From: Vibrio atlanticus
GTDB taxonomy: Bacteria > Pseudomonadota > Gammaproteobacteria > Enterobacterales > Vibrionaceae
Length of the DNA stretch: 64,000 nucleotides
Assembly: GCF_024347315.1 (NCBI RefSeq)
Contig: NZ_AP025460.1
Location: 2,604,001 to 2,668,000, forward strand
Direction: 5' to 3'
In this document: in pieces, positions 10,066 through 19,600 of the stretch
How positions within the stretch are numbered: the first letter of the stretch is position 1
How the letters are laid out: the number at the start of each line of letters is the position of its first letter
The notes under the pieces: generated by a model
Database searches by the model: none
Told to the model about the DNA's origin: nothing
What the model saw: only the letters and a program-made list of their open reading frames with translations
Made by a program: the position numbers and the translations under genes

Positions 10066-10752
10066 ATGACCCACTCTATGAAAAACAATCTCTCAAATAA
10101 AACCAGTATCTCTAGTAAAAACATCGTTGTGTTAGTTTCAGGAAGCGGAAGTAACTTGCAAGCAATTTTGGACGCCTGCGATAGCAATATGATTGATGCT
10201 TCAGTTAAAGCTGTCTTCTCAAACAAAGCAGAGGCTTTTGGTCTAGAGAGAGCAAAATCAGCAGGTGTTGACGCACATTCTGTGAACCCAAAAAACTATG
10301 GTTCACGTGAAGAGTTCGATCATGAATTGATGATTCAGATCGATACTTACCAACCCGATTTAATCGTACTTGCGGGATACATGCGTATCTTGAGTTCAGA
10401 ATTTGTTCGTCACTATGCCGGTAAAATGGTCAACATCCACCCTTCCCTGTTACCTAAATACCCAGGCCTACACACCCACCAGCGTGCCATTGATGCACAA
10501 GACAAAGAGCACGGTACAAGCGTCCACTTTGTTACCGAAGAACTTGATGGTGGCCCTGTAATCTTGCAAGCCAAGGTGCCGGTATTTGAAGATGATGATG
10601 CTGACATGTTAGCAAGCCGAGTACTGACTCAAGAGCACTGTATTTACCCTATGGTTTGTAAATGGTTTGCTGAAGATCGTTTATCGATGGTAAACGGGAA
10701 GGCTGTCTTAGACGGTGAAACATTAGGTACACACGGTTACGCAGAAGAGTAA
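10066..10752 (+). CDS. purN: Phosphoribosylglycinamide formyltransferase
   Basis: This enzyme transfers a formyl group from 10-formyl-THF to GAR in purine synthesis. Motifs are VVLVSGSGSNLQAILDAC for the phosphoribosyl site and the catalytic NIHPSLLPKYPGLHTH with Asn and His, followed by DGGPVI with the catalytic Asp. From 10066 it has 228 residues, about 16 longer at the N terminus than E. coli PurN (MTHSMKNNLSNKTSISSK before the first strand). Starts at 10066 and 10078 are both possible and neither has a clear ribosome site. It is in the purM-purN pair. Confidence 0.93.
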   Translation: MTHSMKNNLSNKTSISSKNIVVLVSGSGSNLQAILDACDSNMIDASVKAVFSNKAEAFGLERAKSAGVDAHSVNPKNYGSREEFDHELMIQIDTYQPDLIVLAGYMRILSSEFVRHYAGKMVNIHPSLLPKYPGLHTHQRAIDAQDKEHGTSVHFVTEELDGGPVILQAKVPVFEDDDADMLASRVLTQEHCIYPMVCKWFAEDRLSMVNGKAVLDGETLGTHGYAEE

Positions 10753-10782
10753 TTCGTTAAAACTAAACCAAATAAAAAACAA

Positions 10783-10823
10783 AAAGGCCGCTTACTGATT
10801 CATTAGTTCAGTAAGCGGCCTTT
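10783..10823 (+). terminator. Bidirectional terminator purN / yafJ
   Basis: AAAGGCCGCTTACTGA pairs with TCAGTAAGCGGCCTTT as a 16-bp perfect stem, flanked by A and T runs. It ends purN on the plus strand and the convergent yafJ on the minus strand. Confidence 0.93.
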
Positions 10824-10859
10824 CTTTTATGCGTTTCAAATTAATACTATTCGGAATAC

Positions 10860-11705
10860 TTAGCTCAATGGCTCAGTCGGCGCTTGGCTTGCCACCTTTT
10901 TAGGTGCGTAAGCAACATCTTCCAACGCTTTATGATTATTGCCGATCAGCTCACCAAAATGAAACAGCGCGTATTCACCCGGCTTCATTCTAAACCACTC
11001 TTCATTGTCTGTTAGAGGCTGAGTTGCAACGACGGTTACCACATCATTGGGCGTAGTTTCTTCTTGGAAGTTAATCTCAACATCTTCATCAATCAGGCTC
11101 GCGTTACCAAAAGGAGCGCGTCTTGTTATCCAATATAAATGGTTCGTACAATAGTTCATCACGTACTCACCGTCACTGAGCAACATATTGAAAACACCTT
11201 TCTCTCGTAACTGGTCACAGCACTCAGCGACAAAGCGAAACATACCTTCCATATCTTGAGGAGGTTCAGGAAAACGGTCTTCAAGTTGTTTCAACAACCA
11301 GCAGAAAGAGAGTTCGCTGTCCGTCTCACCGACAGGTCTGAATCGACCACTAATCAGATCATCATAATCCGTTAGTTGACCATTGTGAGCAAAAGTCCAG
11401 TATCGTCCCCAAAGCTCACGAGTGAAAGGGTGAGTATTTTCTAGATTAACGCCACCGCGATTAGCTTGACGGATATGACTGACAACAGCTTGGCTCTTAA
11501 TTGGGTAGTTTTGAACCAGCTCAGCGATCTTAGATTCACAACTAGGATTAGGGTCTTTAAATGTACGAAAACCCTTTCCCTCATAGAAAGTAATACCCCA
11601 GCCATCACGATGTGGACCAGTGTTGCCTCCACGTTGCATAAGGCCAGTAAAGCTAAAACAAATATCAGTTGGCACATTCGCGCTCATACCGAGCAATTCA
11701 CACAT
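10860..11705 (-). CDS. yafJ: Class II glutamine amidotransferase (YafJ)
   Basis: A 281-residue Ntn-hydrolase of the GATase type 2 class. Met-Cys at the start leaves Cys2 as the N-terminal nucleophile after Met removal; RQANRGGVNLENTHPF and FAHNGQLTDYD are the glutamine-binding loops. There is no synthase domain, so the ammonia acceptor is unknown. AGGGAG lies before the ATG. It lies 67 bases downstream of gmhA, as in E. coli, with the hairpin TGGAGCC/GGCTCCA (11734-11756) between them but no U tract, so the pair is probably one transcript. Confidence 0.88.
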   Translation of the reverse strand: MCELLGMSANVPTDICFSFTGLMQRGGNTGPHRDGWGITFYEGKGFRTFKDPNPSCESKIAELVQNYPIKSQAVVSHIRQANRGGVNLENTHPFTRELWGRYWTFAHNGQLTDYDDLISGRFRPVGETDSELSFCWLLKQLEDRFPEPPQDMEGMFRFVAECCDQLREKGVFNMLLSDGEYVMNYCTNHLYWITRRAPFGNASLIDEDVEINFQEETTPNDVVTVVATQPLTDNEEWFRMKPGEYALFHFGELIGNNHKALEDVAYAPKKVASQAPTEPLS

Positions 11706-11772
11706 GGTTTAATCTACTCCCTATTTAAACCAATGGAGCCACAAACCTAGGCTCCAAATATCTGTAAAACTA

Positions 11773-12348
11773 TTATTCCATTTCTTTTTCAACAAGCTGA
11801 ATCACAATGTGGATGATCTTAATGTGAATCTCTTGGATGCGATCAGCGTAGCCAAAGTGTGGGACTCGGATTTCGATATCAGCACAACCTGCCATTTTAC
11901 CGCCATCTTTACCGGTCAGCGCAATGGTTTTCATCCCTTTAGCTTGAGCAGCTTCAATCGCTTTTAGGATGTTGCCAGAGTTACCTGAAGTCGATAAACC
12001 AAACAACACATCGCCTTTACGACCCACGGCTTCTACATAACGAGAAAATACGTGGTCGTAGCCAAAGTCGTTACTCACGCAAGACAGGTGACTCGGATCT
12101 GAAATCGCAATACCAGCAAAGCCTGGACGATTTTCACGGTATCGGCCTGTTAGCTCTTCCGCGAAATGCATTGCATCACAGTGTGAACCACCGTTACCAC
12201 AAGAAAGCACTTTGCCCTCTTGCTTGAATGAATCTGCAATCATTTTTGCAGCAGCTTCAATTTGAGCAATGTTATGGTCATCACTCAAGAACTTGTTCAG
12301 AACGTCAGCAGCTTCGTTCAATTCACTTTTGATTAGGTCTTGGTACAT
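11773..12348 (-). CDS. gmhA: Sedoheptulose 7-phosphate isomerase (LPS heptose synthesis)
   Basis: A 191-residue SIS-domain isomerase that converts sedoheptulose 7-phosphate to glycero-manno-heptose 7-phosphate, the first step of ADP-heptose for LPS inner core. Motifs are [20 protein letters not shown] and [19 protein letters not shown], the two phosphate-sugar loops, and the C-terminal [15 protein letters not shown] helix. Its length matches E. coli GmhA. It is divergent from fadE and heads the gmhA-yafJ pair. Confidence 0.95.
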   Translation of the reverse strand: MYQDLIKSELNEAADVLNKFLSDDHNIAQIEAAAKMIADSFKQEGKVLSCGNGGSHCDAMHFAEELTGRYRENRPGFAGIAISDPSHLSCVSNDFGYDHVFSRYVEAVGRKGDVLFGLSTSGNSGNILKAIEAAQAKGMKTIALTGKDGGKMAGCADIEIRVPHFGYADRIQEIHIKIIHIVIQLVEKEME

Positions 12349-12611
12349 TTGGCTTATCTCTTATGTTTTTTGACGCAACTTAAAGTGCGTGAAATGAGAA
12401 TTGAGGGTTTTCCCCTCTTTATCACTGAGTTTACCCACAAACATGAAATAGTGTCGACACTTAAGCCCAAAGATTGCCACCTTAATTAACCTCTCACTGT
12501 CGATCCGTCCAAATATTCACCACCAACCTCTCACAATTAGAACTTTAACTCTATTGAGATCACTTTTTATTCACTTTGGAGTTTTACAAATATTTAATAT
12601 TCCGTTTACAC

Positions 12612-12639
12612 TTGACTGGTTAGACCTCTTACCTAAACT
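12612..12639 (+). promoter_or_regulatory. Putative sigma-70 promoter of fadE
   Basis: TTGACT at 12612-12617 and TAAACT at 12634-12639 are spaced by 16 bases and lie about 40 bases before the fadE start. The FadR-like site fills the spacer, which would explain repression. Confidence 0.6.
12614..12630 (+). promoter_or_regulatory. FadR-like operator in fadE promoter
   Basis: GACTGGTTAGACCTCTT resembles the FadR consensus ANCTGGTCNGACNNGTT, with CTGGT and GACC in register. FadR is released by long-chain acyl-CoA, so fatty acids would induce fadE. Confidence 0.65.
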
Positions 12640-12676
12640 TAATAACAATAAGTGATCTCTGAAAAGGAAATCGATC

Positions 12677-15142
12677 ATGAACATATTGCTCTCCCTACTC
12701 GGCATCTCAGCCATCTTAGGCGTCTGTCTTTACCATAGAGTTAGTCTGGTCCGTGCATTAATTGTGTTAACCGGCGCAATGGTAGCATTAACCCTGTTTG
12801 GCAGCGTGGCAGTCACTGGTTGGCTTTGTTATCTATTGGCCATAGCGATCTTTGCTGTACCAGCAATTCGCCAGACCCTCATTAGTCAAAAAGCACTTTC
12901 TTTGTTTAAGAAGGTTCTACCAGCAATGTCTCAGACGGAAAAAGAGGCATTAGAAGCAGGCACTGTATGGTGGGAAGCAGAGCTGTTCAAAGGCAAGCCT
13001 GAGTGGAAGAAGCTTCAAAACATTGCGGATCCAAAACTTTCTGAGGCGGAACAAGCGTTTTTAGATGGCCCAGTAAATACAGTATGTGAGATGGTCAACG
13101 ATTATCAAGTGACACATGAACTTGCCGATTTGCCACCAGAAGTTTGGCAGTACCTGAAAGACCATAAATTCTTCGCCATGATCATCAAGAAAAAATACGG
13201 CGGTTTAGAATTCTCAGCTTACGCTCAGTCTTTAGTTCTACAGAAACTAACGGGTGTTTCGAGCGTATTATCCTCAACCGTTGGCGTACCTAACTCACTA
13301 GGTCCTGGTGAGCTATTGCAGCACTACGGTACAGAAGATCAAAGAAACCATTACCTGCCACGCCTAGCTGAAGGTAAAGAGATCCCTTGTTTCGCACTGA
13401 CCAGTCCAGAAGCCGGCTCTGATGCTGGCTCAATCCCAGATTACGGCGTGGTGTGTAAAGGTCAATGGCAAGGCGAAGAAGTATTGGGCATGCGCCTAAC
13501 TTGGAACAAACGTTACATCACTCTAGCGCCTGTCGCGACCGTTTTAGGCTTAGCCTTTAAACTGAGAGACCCAGAAGGTCTGCTTGGTGACAAACAAGAT
13601 CTTGGCATCACCTGTGCTCTTATCCCTACCGATTTAAAAGGCGTAGAGATTGGTAACCGCCACTTCCCACTCAACGTGCCTTTCCAAAATGGTCCGACTC
13701 AAGGTGATGACATCTTCGTGCCTATCGATTTCATCATCGGCGGCCAGAAAATGGCAGGACAAGGCTGGCGTATGTTGGTTGAATGTCTGTCGGTTGGTCG
13801 TGGTATCACACTGCCTTCAAACTCAACCGGTGGTATTAAATCTGCAGCATTAGCAACTGGTGCTTACGCTCGTATTCGTCGTCAATTCAAACAACCCATT
13901 GGTCGCATGGAAGGGGTTGAAGAGCCACTGGCACGTCTAGCAGGTAACGCCTATGTAATGGATGCAGCAAGTAACCTGACGGTTGCGGGTATCGATCTTG
14001 GTGAAAAGCCTTCGGTTATCTCAGCAATCGTGAAGTACCACTGTACTCACCGTGGCCAACGCAGCATCATCGATGCGATGGATATCGTCGGCGGTAAAGG
14101 CATTTGCTTAGGCCCATCGAACTTCCTCGCTCGTGGTTATCAAGGCTCACCAATTGCAATTACGGTTGAAGGCGCAAACATCCTGACTCGTTCAATGATC
14201 ATCTATGGTCAAGGCGCGATTCGCTGCCACCCTTATGTTCTGAACGAAATGGAAGCGGCTTATTCGGAAAGCAGCGATGCACTTGATAAGTTTGATTCAG
14301 CATTAGCAGGACACGTTAGCTTTACTATGAGTAACCTAGTCCGCAGCTTGTGGTTTGGTTTAACCGACGGTCGTGGTTCAGATGCTCCAACACCATCCAA
14401 TAAAACGGATAAGCAGACACAGCGTTACTACCAACAGCTGAACCGCTACAGTGCTAACCTAGCGCTACTGTCTGATATTTCAATGGCTGTATTAGGCGGT
14501 TCACTGAAACGCAGAGAGCGCCTGTCAGCAAGACTGGGGGATATCCTGAGTCAACTCTACCTAGGTTCAGCAACACTTAAGCGCTTTGAAAGCGAAGGTA
14601 GCCATGCTGAAGATCTCCCATTAGTCCATTGGGGTATGCAAGACAGCTTGCGTCAAACTGAAGTCGCGATTGATGAGTTCTTGGCGAACTTCCCTAACCC
14701 TGTGATTGGTCGACTACTTCGCGTTGTGTTAATGCCATTTGGTCGTATCCGTCGTGCACCAAACGACAAACTGGATAGCCAAGTCGCGCACATCCTACAA
14801 ACACCAAGCGAAACACGCTCTCGTATCGGCCGTGGCCAATACTTGGAAGCAACGGAATACAACCCTGTAGGCAAGATTGAAAAAGCGCTAGAAGTGATTC
14901 TTCAAGCTGAACCTCTGTTTGATAAGGTTTGTAAAGAAACACATCAAAAACGTGCTTTCTTACGACTCGACCTTGTCGCTCAGCTGGGACTTGAGAAAGG
15001 TATCTTAACGCAAGAAGAAGCAAATCTTCTGATTAGCGCTGAGGAACATAGACTGTACACAATTAACGTTGATGACTTCTCACCAGAGGAGCTTGCAGCA
15101 AAGACTCAGTACCCAGAACAATCGATTGATAACGTCGCTTAA
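12677..15142 (+). CDS. fadE: Acyl-CoA dehydrogenase FadE
   Basis: An 821-residue enzyme that oxidises acyl-CoA to enoyl-CoA, the first step of beta-oxidation. It is the long FadE type: two N-terminal membrane helices (about 1-60), an ACAD core with [18 protein letters not shown] and the FAD/catalytic region [20 protein letters not shown], and a DUF1974 C-terminal domain from about residue 520. The length matches E. coli FadE (814). AGGA lies before the ATG. Its 5' region has a FadR-like site over the promoter. The gene order fadE/gmhA/yafJ is the same as in E. coli. Confidence 0.95.
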   Translation: MNILLSLLGISAILGVCLYHRVSLVRALIVLTGAMVALTLFGSVAVTGWLCYLLAIAIFAVPAIRQTLISQKALSLFKKVLPAMSQTEKEALEAGTVWWEAELFKGKPEWKKLQNIADPKLSEAEQAFLDGPVNTVCEMVNDYQVTHELADLPPEVWQYLKDHKFFAMIIKKKYGGLEFSAYAQSLVLQKLTGVSSVLSSTVGVPNSLGPGELLQHYGTEDQRNHYLPRLAEGKEIPCFALTSPEAGSDAGSIPDYGVVCKGQWQGEEVLGMRLTWNKRYITLAPVATVLGLAFKLRDPEGLLGDKQDLGITCALIPTDLKGVEIGNRHFPLNVPFQNGPTQGDDIFVPIDFIIGGQKMAGQGWRMLVECLSVGRGITLPSNSTGGIKSAALATGAYARIRRQFKQPIGRMEGVEEPLARLAGNAYVMDAASNLTVAGIDLGEKPSVISAIVKYHCTHRGQRSIIDAMDIVGGKGICLGPSNFLARGYQGSPIAITVEGANILTRSMIIYGQGAIRCHPYVLNEMEAAYSESSDALDKFDSALAGHVSFTMSNLVRSLWFGLTDGRGSDAPTPSNKTDKQTQRYYQQLNRYSANLALLSDISMAVLGGSLKRRERLSARLGDILSQLYLGSATLKRFESEGSHAEDLPLVHWGMQDSLRQTEVAIDEFLANFPNPVIGRLLRVVLMPFGRIRRAPNDKLDSQVAHILQTPSETRSRIGRGQYLEATEYNPVGKIEKALEVILQAEPLFDKVCKETHQKRAFLRLDLVAQLGLEKGILTQEEANLLISAEEHRLYTINVDDFSPEELAAKTQYPEQSIDNVA

Positions 15143-15158
15143 GGTCAGAGACAGAAAC

Positions 15159-15190
15159 AAAAACGGGACTCCTATGAGTCCCGTTTTTTT
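15159..15190 (+). terminator. fadE terminator
   Basis: ACGGGACTC and GAGTCCCGT form a 9-bp stem with a short CTAT loop, followed by a run of T. Confidence 0.93.
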
Positions 15191-15260
15191 ATTCATCACT
15201 TCATTGTCACAAATTTTAATGCTTACTCTCGAGGCTTGCTCTATCTAAGTTTAGTCTCTC

Positions 15261-15305
15261 GAGGTTTGTTGTCCCGAGGTTTACTCACTCAAGACAACAA
15301 CCTCA
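15261..15305. other. Long hairpin in 3' flank of TIGR03503 gene
   Basis: GAGGTTTGTTGTC at 15261 pairs with GACAACAACCTC ending at 15305, with one bulged base and a 20-base loop. No U tract follows on either strand. Three related units CTCGAGGCTTGCT, CTCGAGGTTTGTT and CCCGAGGTTTACT (15228-15285) overlap it. It could be a processing site or a Rho-type 3' end of the TIGR03503 transcript. Confidence 0.5.
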
Positions 15306-15330
15306 AGACAACTCTAGGAATGCAGACGAG

Positions 15331-16578
15331 TTACTTAGGTGCCTTGAGCTGCATCTCGGGTAACGCTCTCTTCTTCGCTGTGATTTTACATATTACAAAC
15401 CAAATCAGTAAGCCCAATAAAATCGCAGCCACATTACCTACCGCTATAATCATTATGCTGCGCTGCCTGTCATCTTCTCTTTTTTGAAGAATCATTAATT
15501 TTTCAGCAATACGTTTCTGCTCAGCAAGAGCTTCCTCTTGAAGACGTCGAGATTCTGCTAGGTCTATCTCTTGAACAACGCTGTACGACTGCTCGGTAAT
15601 CGGGAAGATCAGTGGACGCTGGCTTGACGCATCGGTGGCATAAACCATCCCCGACCAAGTGTAAATTCCCAAATCATCATTATAAGGCAACGTTAAAGAC
15701 ACTTTCATCGCATCAGCTTCGGCTTGGCCTTGCTTATACATCACATACCCATCAGGGGCTTTATACTCAACGTGAGCTGCTAACGAGCTCGGTGCAATCA
15801 TACCTGGCTCGCCAGATGCCACGACGGTATGAGATAAGCCTTCTTTGCGAGACTGAATGAAGGTGGTGGTGATTGGCGTTGGGTAAACCAAGACCTCTTG
15901 CTCTTGCGCTCGCAGGAACACACCATTACCAGAAGTAATTCGAGCTCGATATTTACCAGGCTCAATGTCCATTGGCAACGATACCGTGAATACACCATCT
16001 CCAGCTTTTTCGTCAAGATCAACGCCATCATCGGCAAATTCCCCCATGACAACCGGAATTGGCCGCGCTTCTCTCACTAAGGACTCTTCGTTTTCGACGA
16101 ACTTAGTGAATGTTACTTTAAGCTTCACACGGTCAAGAAAGTCACGCAGCACAAGCGGCTTGCCATCGGATGTCAAACGAGCGGTAAATTTAATGTGTTC
16201 GGTTTGGTACAACTTGTCTGGAAATTCATTGGCGTCTAAAACCAGATGAGATAAAAGTTTGATATTATTTTTAGGTGAGACTTTACCTACCGCTTGCCAG
16301 GGACCCGGCATCGGATTGTCGATAGAGATAATATCCATTGACGATTCTTGGTACCAACGGACATTATCAGCATGACGCAAAGCGTGATACTTCTTGCCAT
16401 CAGGACGAACCAAGACGACGGGTTTAGAATTATCGGCTCGATAGATTACAAAAGTAACTTGCTCGATGCTGGGATCAACTCGAAAGCGATTATCCAATAA
16501 ACTCATTACAGATTCTGTTGCTGCGTGTAAGCCAAAGCTCAAGAGCAATAAACAACCGGTAGCCAATACCCTTAACAT
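15331..16578 (-). CDS. TIGR03503 family envelope protein
   Basis: A 415-residue protein that matches the TIGR03503 family known from Vibrio and Shewanella. It has a signal peptide (MLRVLATGCLLLLSFGLHA), a large beta-rich exported part with Ig-like segments (residues about 20-340, e.g. PGKYRARITSGNGVFLRA), a coiled-coil stretch near 345-372 (SRRLQEEALAEQKRIAEK) and one C-terminal membrane helix (IMIIAVGNVAAILLGLLIWF) with a basic tail. Its topology is therefore periplasmic with a cytoplasmic C-terminal end. Its function is unknown. It lies 9 bases after the dnaQ stop on the same strand, so it may be read with dnaQ. Confidence 0.85.
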   Translation of the reverse strand: MLRVLATGCLLLLSFGLHAATESVMSLLDNRFRVDPSIEQVTFVIYRADNSKPVVLVRPDGKKYHALRHADNVRWYQESSMDIISIDNPMPGPWQAVGKVSPKNNIKLLSHLVLDANEFPDKLYQTEHIKFTARLTSDGKPLVLRDFLDRVKLKVTFTKFVENEESLVREARPIPVVMGEFADDGVDLDEKAGDGVFTVSLPMDIEPGKYRARITSGNGVFLRAQEQEVLVYPTPITTTFIQSRKEGLSHTVVASGEPGMIAPSSLAAHVEYKAPDGYVMYKQGQAEADAMKVSLTLPYNDDLGIYTWSGMVYATDASSQRPLIFPITEQSYSVVQEIDLAESRRLQEEALAEQKRIAEKLMILQKREDDRQRSIMIIAVGNVAAILLGLLIWFVICKITAKKRALPEMQLKAPK

Positions 16579-16587
16579 ACTTTCTCC

Positions 16588-17355
16588 CTACTGACGCCAG
16601 AGGCAGCTTCCGCTTTTCTCGACGAGGTCTAAACGACTTTGATGCGCTTCTACTTCATCGGCCGTAGCTCGCAAAACCTTTAGGGATTTTCGACCACTTT
16701 CTGCTCTTCGTATGCTTTCGCCTTCGCCTTCTTGTTGGCCAGCGTTAAATTGCAGCGAAGTTTGCCCACCTGTCATCAATAAGTAGACGTCTGCTAGAAT
16801 CTCCGCATCGAGCAATGCGCCGTGAAGAGTACGGTGTGAGTTATCAATACCATAACGGTCACATAAGATATCTAGATTGTTTCTTTTCCCTGGGAATATC
16901 TTCTTCGCCATCGCCAAGGTATCGGTAACTTTACAGTAGTCATCCGTTTTACCTATAGCAGGGTTAAGTTTCTCAAACTCATAATCCATAAAGCCCGTAT
17001 CGAAGGGCGCGTTATGAGCCACCAGCTCCGCACCTTTAATAAAATCGAGAAACTCTTTATGTATGTCTTGGTATTCTGGTTTATCAATCAAGAATTCATC
17101 GGTAATACCGTGAACGCCAATTGCTTCTTCTTGAATCGCACGATCGGGCTTGATATAGACGTGAAAGTGACGCCCAGTCAGCCTGCGGTTGATGATCTCT
17201 ACTGCACCAATTTCAACGATGCGATGTCCCATATAGTGGGGGCCACCCTCTGTATTCATACCGGTGGTTTCGGTATCGAGTACAACGATGCGTTTGTTTT
17301 CATTCGAACTGTTTTTTTCGTTCGTGCTTTGTTCTGGAGTGCTACTGGTATTCAT
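16588..17355 (-). CDS. dnaQ: DNA polymerase III epsilon subunit (proofreading exonuclease)
   Basis: A 255-residue DEDDh exonuclease that proofreads for the replicative polymerase. Motifs are VVLDTETTGMN (ExoI, Asp and Glu), LVAHNAPFDTGFMDYEF (ExoII) and HRTLHGALLDAEILADVY (ExoIII, His and Asp). The N terminus has about 20 extra low-complexity residues (TSSTPEQSTNEKNSSNENK) before the fold. The C-terminal tail that binds the alpha subunit is present. It is divergent from rnhA with 56 bases between starts, the classic gammaproteobacterial arrangement. DnaE, its partner, is coded at 26.2-29.7 kb. Confidence 0.94.
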   Translation of the reverse strand: MNTSSTPEQSTNEKNSSNENKRIVVLDTETTGMNTEGGPHYMGHRIVEIGAVEIINRRLTGRHFHVYIKPDRAIQEEAIGVHGITDEFLIDKPEYQDIHKEFLDFIKGAELVAHNAPFDTGFMDYEFEKLNPAIGKTDDYCKVTDTLAMAKKIFPGKRNNLDILCDRYGIDNSHRTLHGALLDAEILADVYLLMTGGQTSLQFNAGQQEGEGESIRRAESGRKSLKVLRATADEVEAHQSRLDLVEKSGSCLWRQ

Positions 17356-17411
17356 AAGGATAACTGTGTCAGACTATGCCGATAATGTGCTTGAGGTAAT
17401 AGTATCAAATC

Positions 17412-17876
17412 ATGACGAAACAAGTTGAAATTTTCACTGATGGTTCTTGTTTAGGCAACCCAGGTCCTGGCGGCTACGGCGTCGTACTTCGCTACAAAAA
17501 AGTAGAGAAGACGTTAGCCGAAGGTTTCACCTTAACCACCAATAACCGCATGGAAATGCTCGCCGCTGTTGTGGCTCTCCAAGCCCTCAAAGAGCCTTGC
17601 TCTGTCATTCTGACCACAGATAGCCAATACGTGCGTCAAGGTATCACCCAGTGGATTCACAACTGGAAAAAGCGCGATTGGAAAACAGCCGATAAAAAGC
17701 CCGTTAAAAACGCAGACCTGTGGCAAAGACTCGACAAAGAGACGGCGCGCCATAGCGTTGATTGGCGCTGGGTTAAGGGGCACGCGGGGCACCGAGAAAA
17801 TGAAATGTGTGATGATTTAGCTCGAAGTGCAGCTGAAAACCCGACCCAAGAAGATACGGGCTATCAGCCAAGCTGA
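17412..17876 (+). CDS. rnhA: Ribonuclease HI
   Basis: A 154-residue RNase HI that removes the RNA of RNA:DNA hybrids. The four catalytic acids are visible: Asp10 in [15 protein letters not shown], Glu48 in [10 protein letters not shown], Asp70 in [11 protein letters not shown] and Asp134 in [10 protein letters not shown]. The basic handle [15 protein letters not shown] is also present. Length and motifs match E. coli RNase HI. It is divergent from dnaQ. Confidence 0.97.
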   Translation: MTKQVEIFTDGSCLGNPGPGGYGVVLRYKKVEKTLAEGFTLTTNNRMEMLAAVVALQALKEPCSVILTTDSQYVRQGITQWIHNWKKRDWKTADKKPVKNADLWQRLDKETARHSVDWRWVKGHAGHRENEMCDDLARSAAENPTQEDTGYQPS

Positions 17877-17924
17877 TCATTTTCTTAAAGGAAATGTCAG
17901 TATCTAAAACAGATATAGCAATGG

Positions 17925-17949
17925 AAAGCCGACTATGAGTCGGCTTTTT
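17925..17949 (+). terminator. Terminator shared by rnhA and the methyltransferase gene
   Basis: AAAGCCGACTATGAGTCGGC forms an 8-bp stem with T after it. The right arm overlaps the last codons of the minus-strand methyltransferase gene, so it serves mainly rnhA. Confidence 0.85.
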
Positions 17950-18721
17950 CTGCTTTTAACGGATACGAAGTTTTAGCGGAGTCCAAGGTGCGACGCGTAT
18001 TGGTTCTAAAACTGGCTCCTACAGGAGAGAAGCGTCGCTTAAGGTGCCAATGTGGCTTGATAGGCTTAAGTGGATAAGTACGTTTACGAGCAACAATAAA
18101 GTATTGGCTACCAGCGAACGATGCGCAGCTGCCTAAGCTGTTCTCCAACCACGTCCACATCGCTTGGTATTTACTCATAGGGAACAACGCGTAGGTGTCA
18201 CAATGAATCACTTCATAATTAAGTACGCCTAGCCAATCTTTAATTCGGTTTGGCGTATACATACGCCCACTCCATGGCAAGCTGTTCTTTCGCCAAGGCA
18301 TCAAACTGGCAAGCCCAGTCACACTAAAAGGGTTAAAGCCGGTGATAATAATATAGCCATCGTCCATCATTACTCGGTCGACTTCTCTCAATAGCCGGTG
18401 TGGGTCGTTGCTATAATCTAACTGATGACTCAGCACCACAACATCAAAGCTTTTCTCTAAAAAGGGTAAATTATAACCATCTGCTATCACATTATGTAAT
18501 GGGTTCTGGATATCTAGGTTTACTTGATGTTGAATGTTGCATGTGCAGCTAGAAATCTCACTGCTGAGGCCACCAAGTTTGAGCATATGGTAACCAAATA
18601 GTTTTGGGCACCACTCATCGAGTCGAGTTTGAATAGATTCTCTCAACCAGTCCCCATTGTGCAATTGTGCCCAAGTATAAGGACGCTCAAACTTCTTTCT
18701 GCTACGTGCTGGCTTCATCAA
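17933..18721 (-). CDS. Class I SAM-dependent methyltransferase (YafS-like)
   Basis: A 262-residue protein with a Methyltransf_11-type domain. [20 protein letters not shown] contains motif II to post-I acidic positions, and [17 protein letters not shown] is the motif III region. The usual motif I glycine loop is weak: [11 protein letters not shown] is where it would be. It occupies the yafS place between gloB and rnhA as in E. coli. The substrate is unknown. It is divergent from gloB, and both starts lie about 50 bases apart. Confidence 0.83.
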
Positions 18722-18771
18722 TAATCTGTCTCACTTATTCTGTCTCACTAAAAGTGACTGGAGAACCAATA

Positions 18772-19530
18772 ATGTTACATATCAAAAGCATACCTGCATT
18801 TAACGACAATTACATCTGGCTGATTCAAAATAGCGATCGCCGTTGTGCTGTTGTCGACCCTGGTGATGCAGCTCCAGTATTAGAGTACTTAGCACACCAT
18901 GAGCTAACTTTAGATGCAATCTTGATTACGCACCACCACCACGATCACATTGGTGGCGTGCCAGAGTTGGTAAGACAATTCCCTGGCGTGGATGTCGTTG
19001 GCCCCAAAAATGAACCTATCCCGACCTTAACGCATCCCGTTGATGACGGTGACCAATTAGAGCTGTTTGGCGAAGTATTCCTCGTGCTAGGGCTTAGTGG
19101 GCACACCGCTGGGCACATTGGTTATGTTGGTGATGCCAAACTGTTTTGTGGCGATGTACTGTTTTCAGCCGGTTGTGGGCGAATCATGGAAGGCACACCA
19201 CAGCAGATGTTTGATGCATTGAACAAGATCACAGCACTCCCACAAGAAACCGAGGTTTACTGTGCTCATGAATACACGGCAGCCAATATCGCTTTTGCAC
19301 TGGCTGTTGAGCCTGACAACCAACATTTGCAACAATACCGCGACCAAGTGAATCGGCTTCGAGCCCAAAATAAGTCGACCATCCCCACAAATTTAAGACA
19401 AGAAAAGTTTATTAACCCCTTCTTACGCTACACAGAACCAAGTGTAGTGAAATCAGTATCTAATCGTACTGAGCAGACCGATCCTTTATCGGTTTTTACC
19501 GCTTTACGTGCGTGGAAGAACGAATTTTAA
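18772..19530 (+). CDS. gloB: Hydroxyacylglutathione hydrolase (glyoxalase II)
   Basis: A 252-residue metallo-beta-lactamase-fold enzyme that hydrolyses S-lactoylglutathione, the second step of methylglyoxal removal. The binuclear metal motif is [10 protein letters not shown], with further ligands in [22 protein letters not shown] and YCAHEYT. The frame extends upstream to 18667, but that overlaps the methyltransferase gene; the ATG at 18772 has GGAGAA before it and matches the family N terminus ([16 protein letters not shown]). Confidence 0.95.
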
Positions 19531-19600
19531 CAAATACAGGCTTGTCACTCATAGGGAGTGGCAAGTATTATCATCGGCCGTTTATTAAAAAGGCTGTAAC

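Larger units (their letters stand above)
12349..12676. other. gmhA-fadE divergent intergenic region
   Basis: These 328 bases hold no supported gene. They contain the fadE promoter and FadR-like site near the right side. GAGGGTTTTCCCCTC at about 12404-12418 can form a small hairpin, but no transcript ending there is evident. The remainder is AT-rich. Confidence 0.6.

Noticed and set aside
12404..12418. GAGGG/CCCCTC hairpin upstream of gmhA as an sRNA terminator
   Set aside because: Short stem, poor T tract and no visible promoter for a small RNA.
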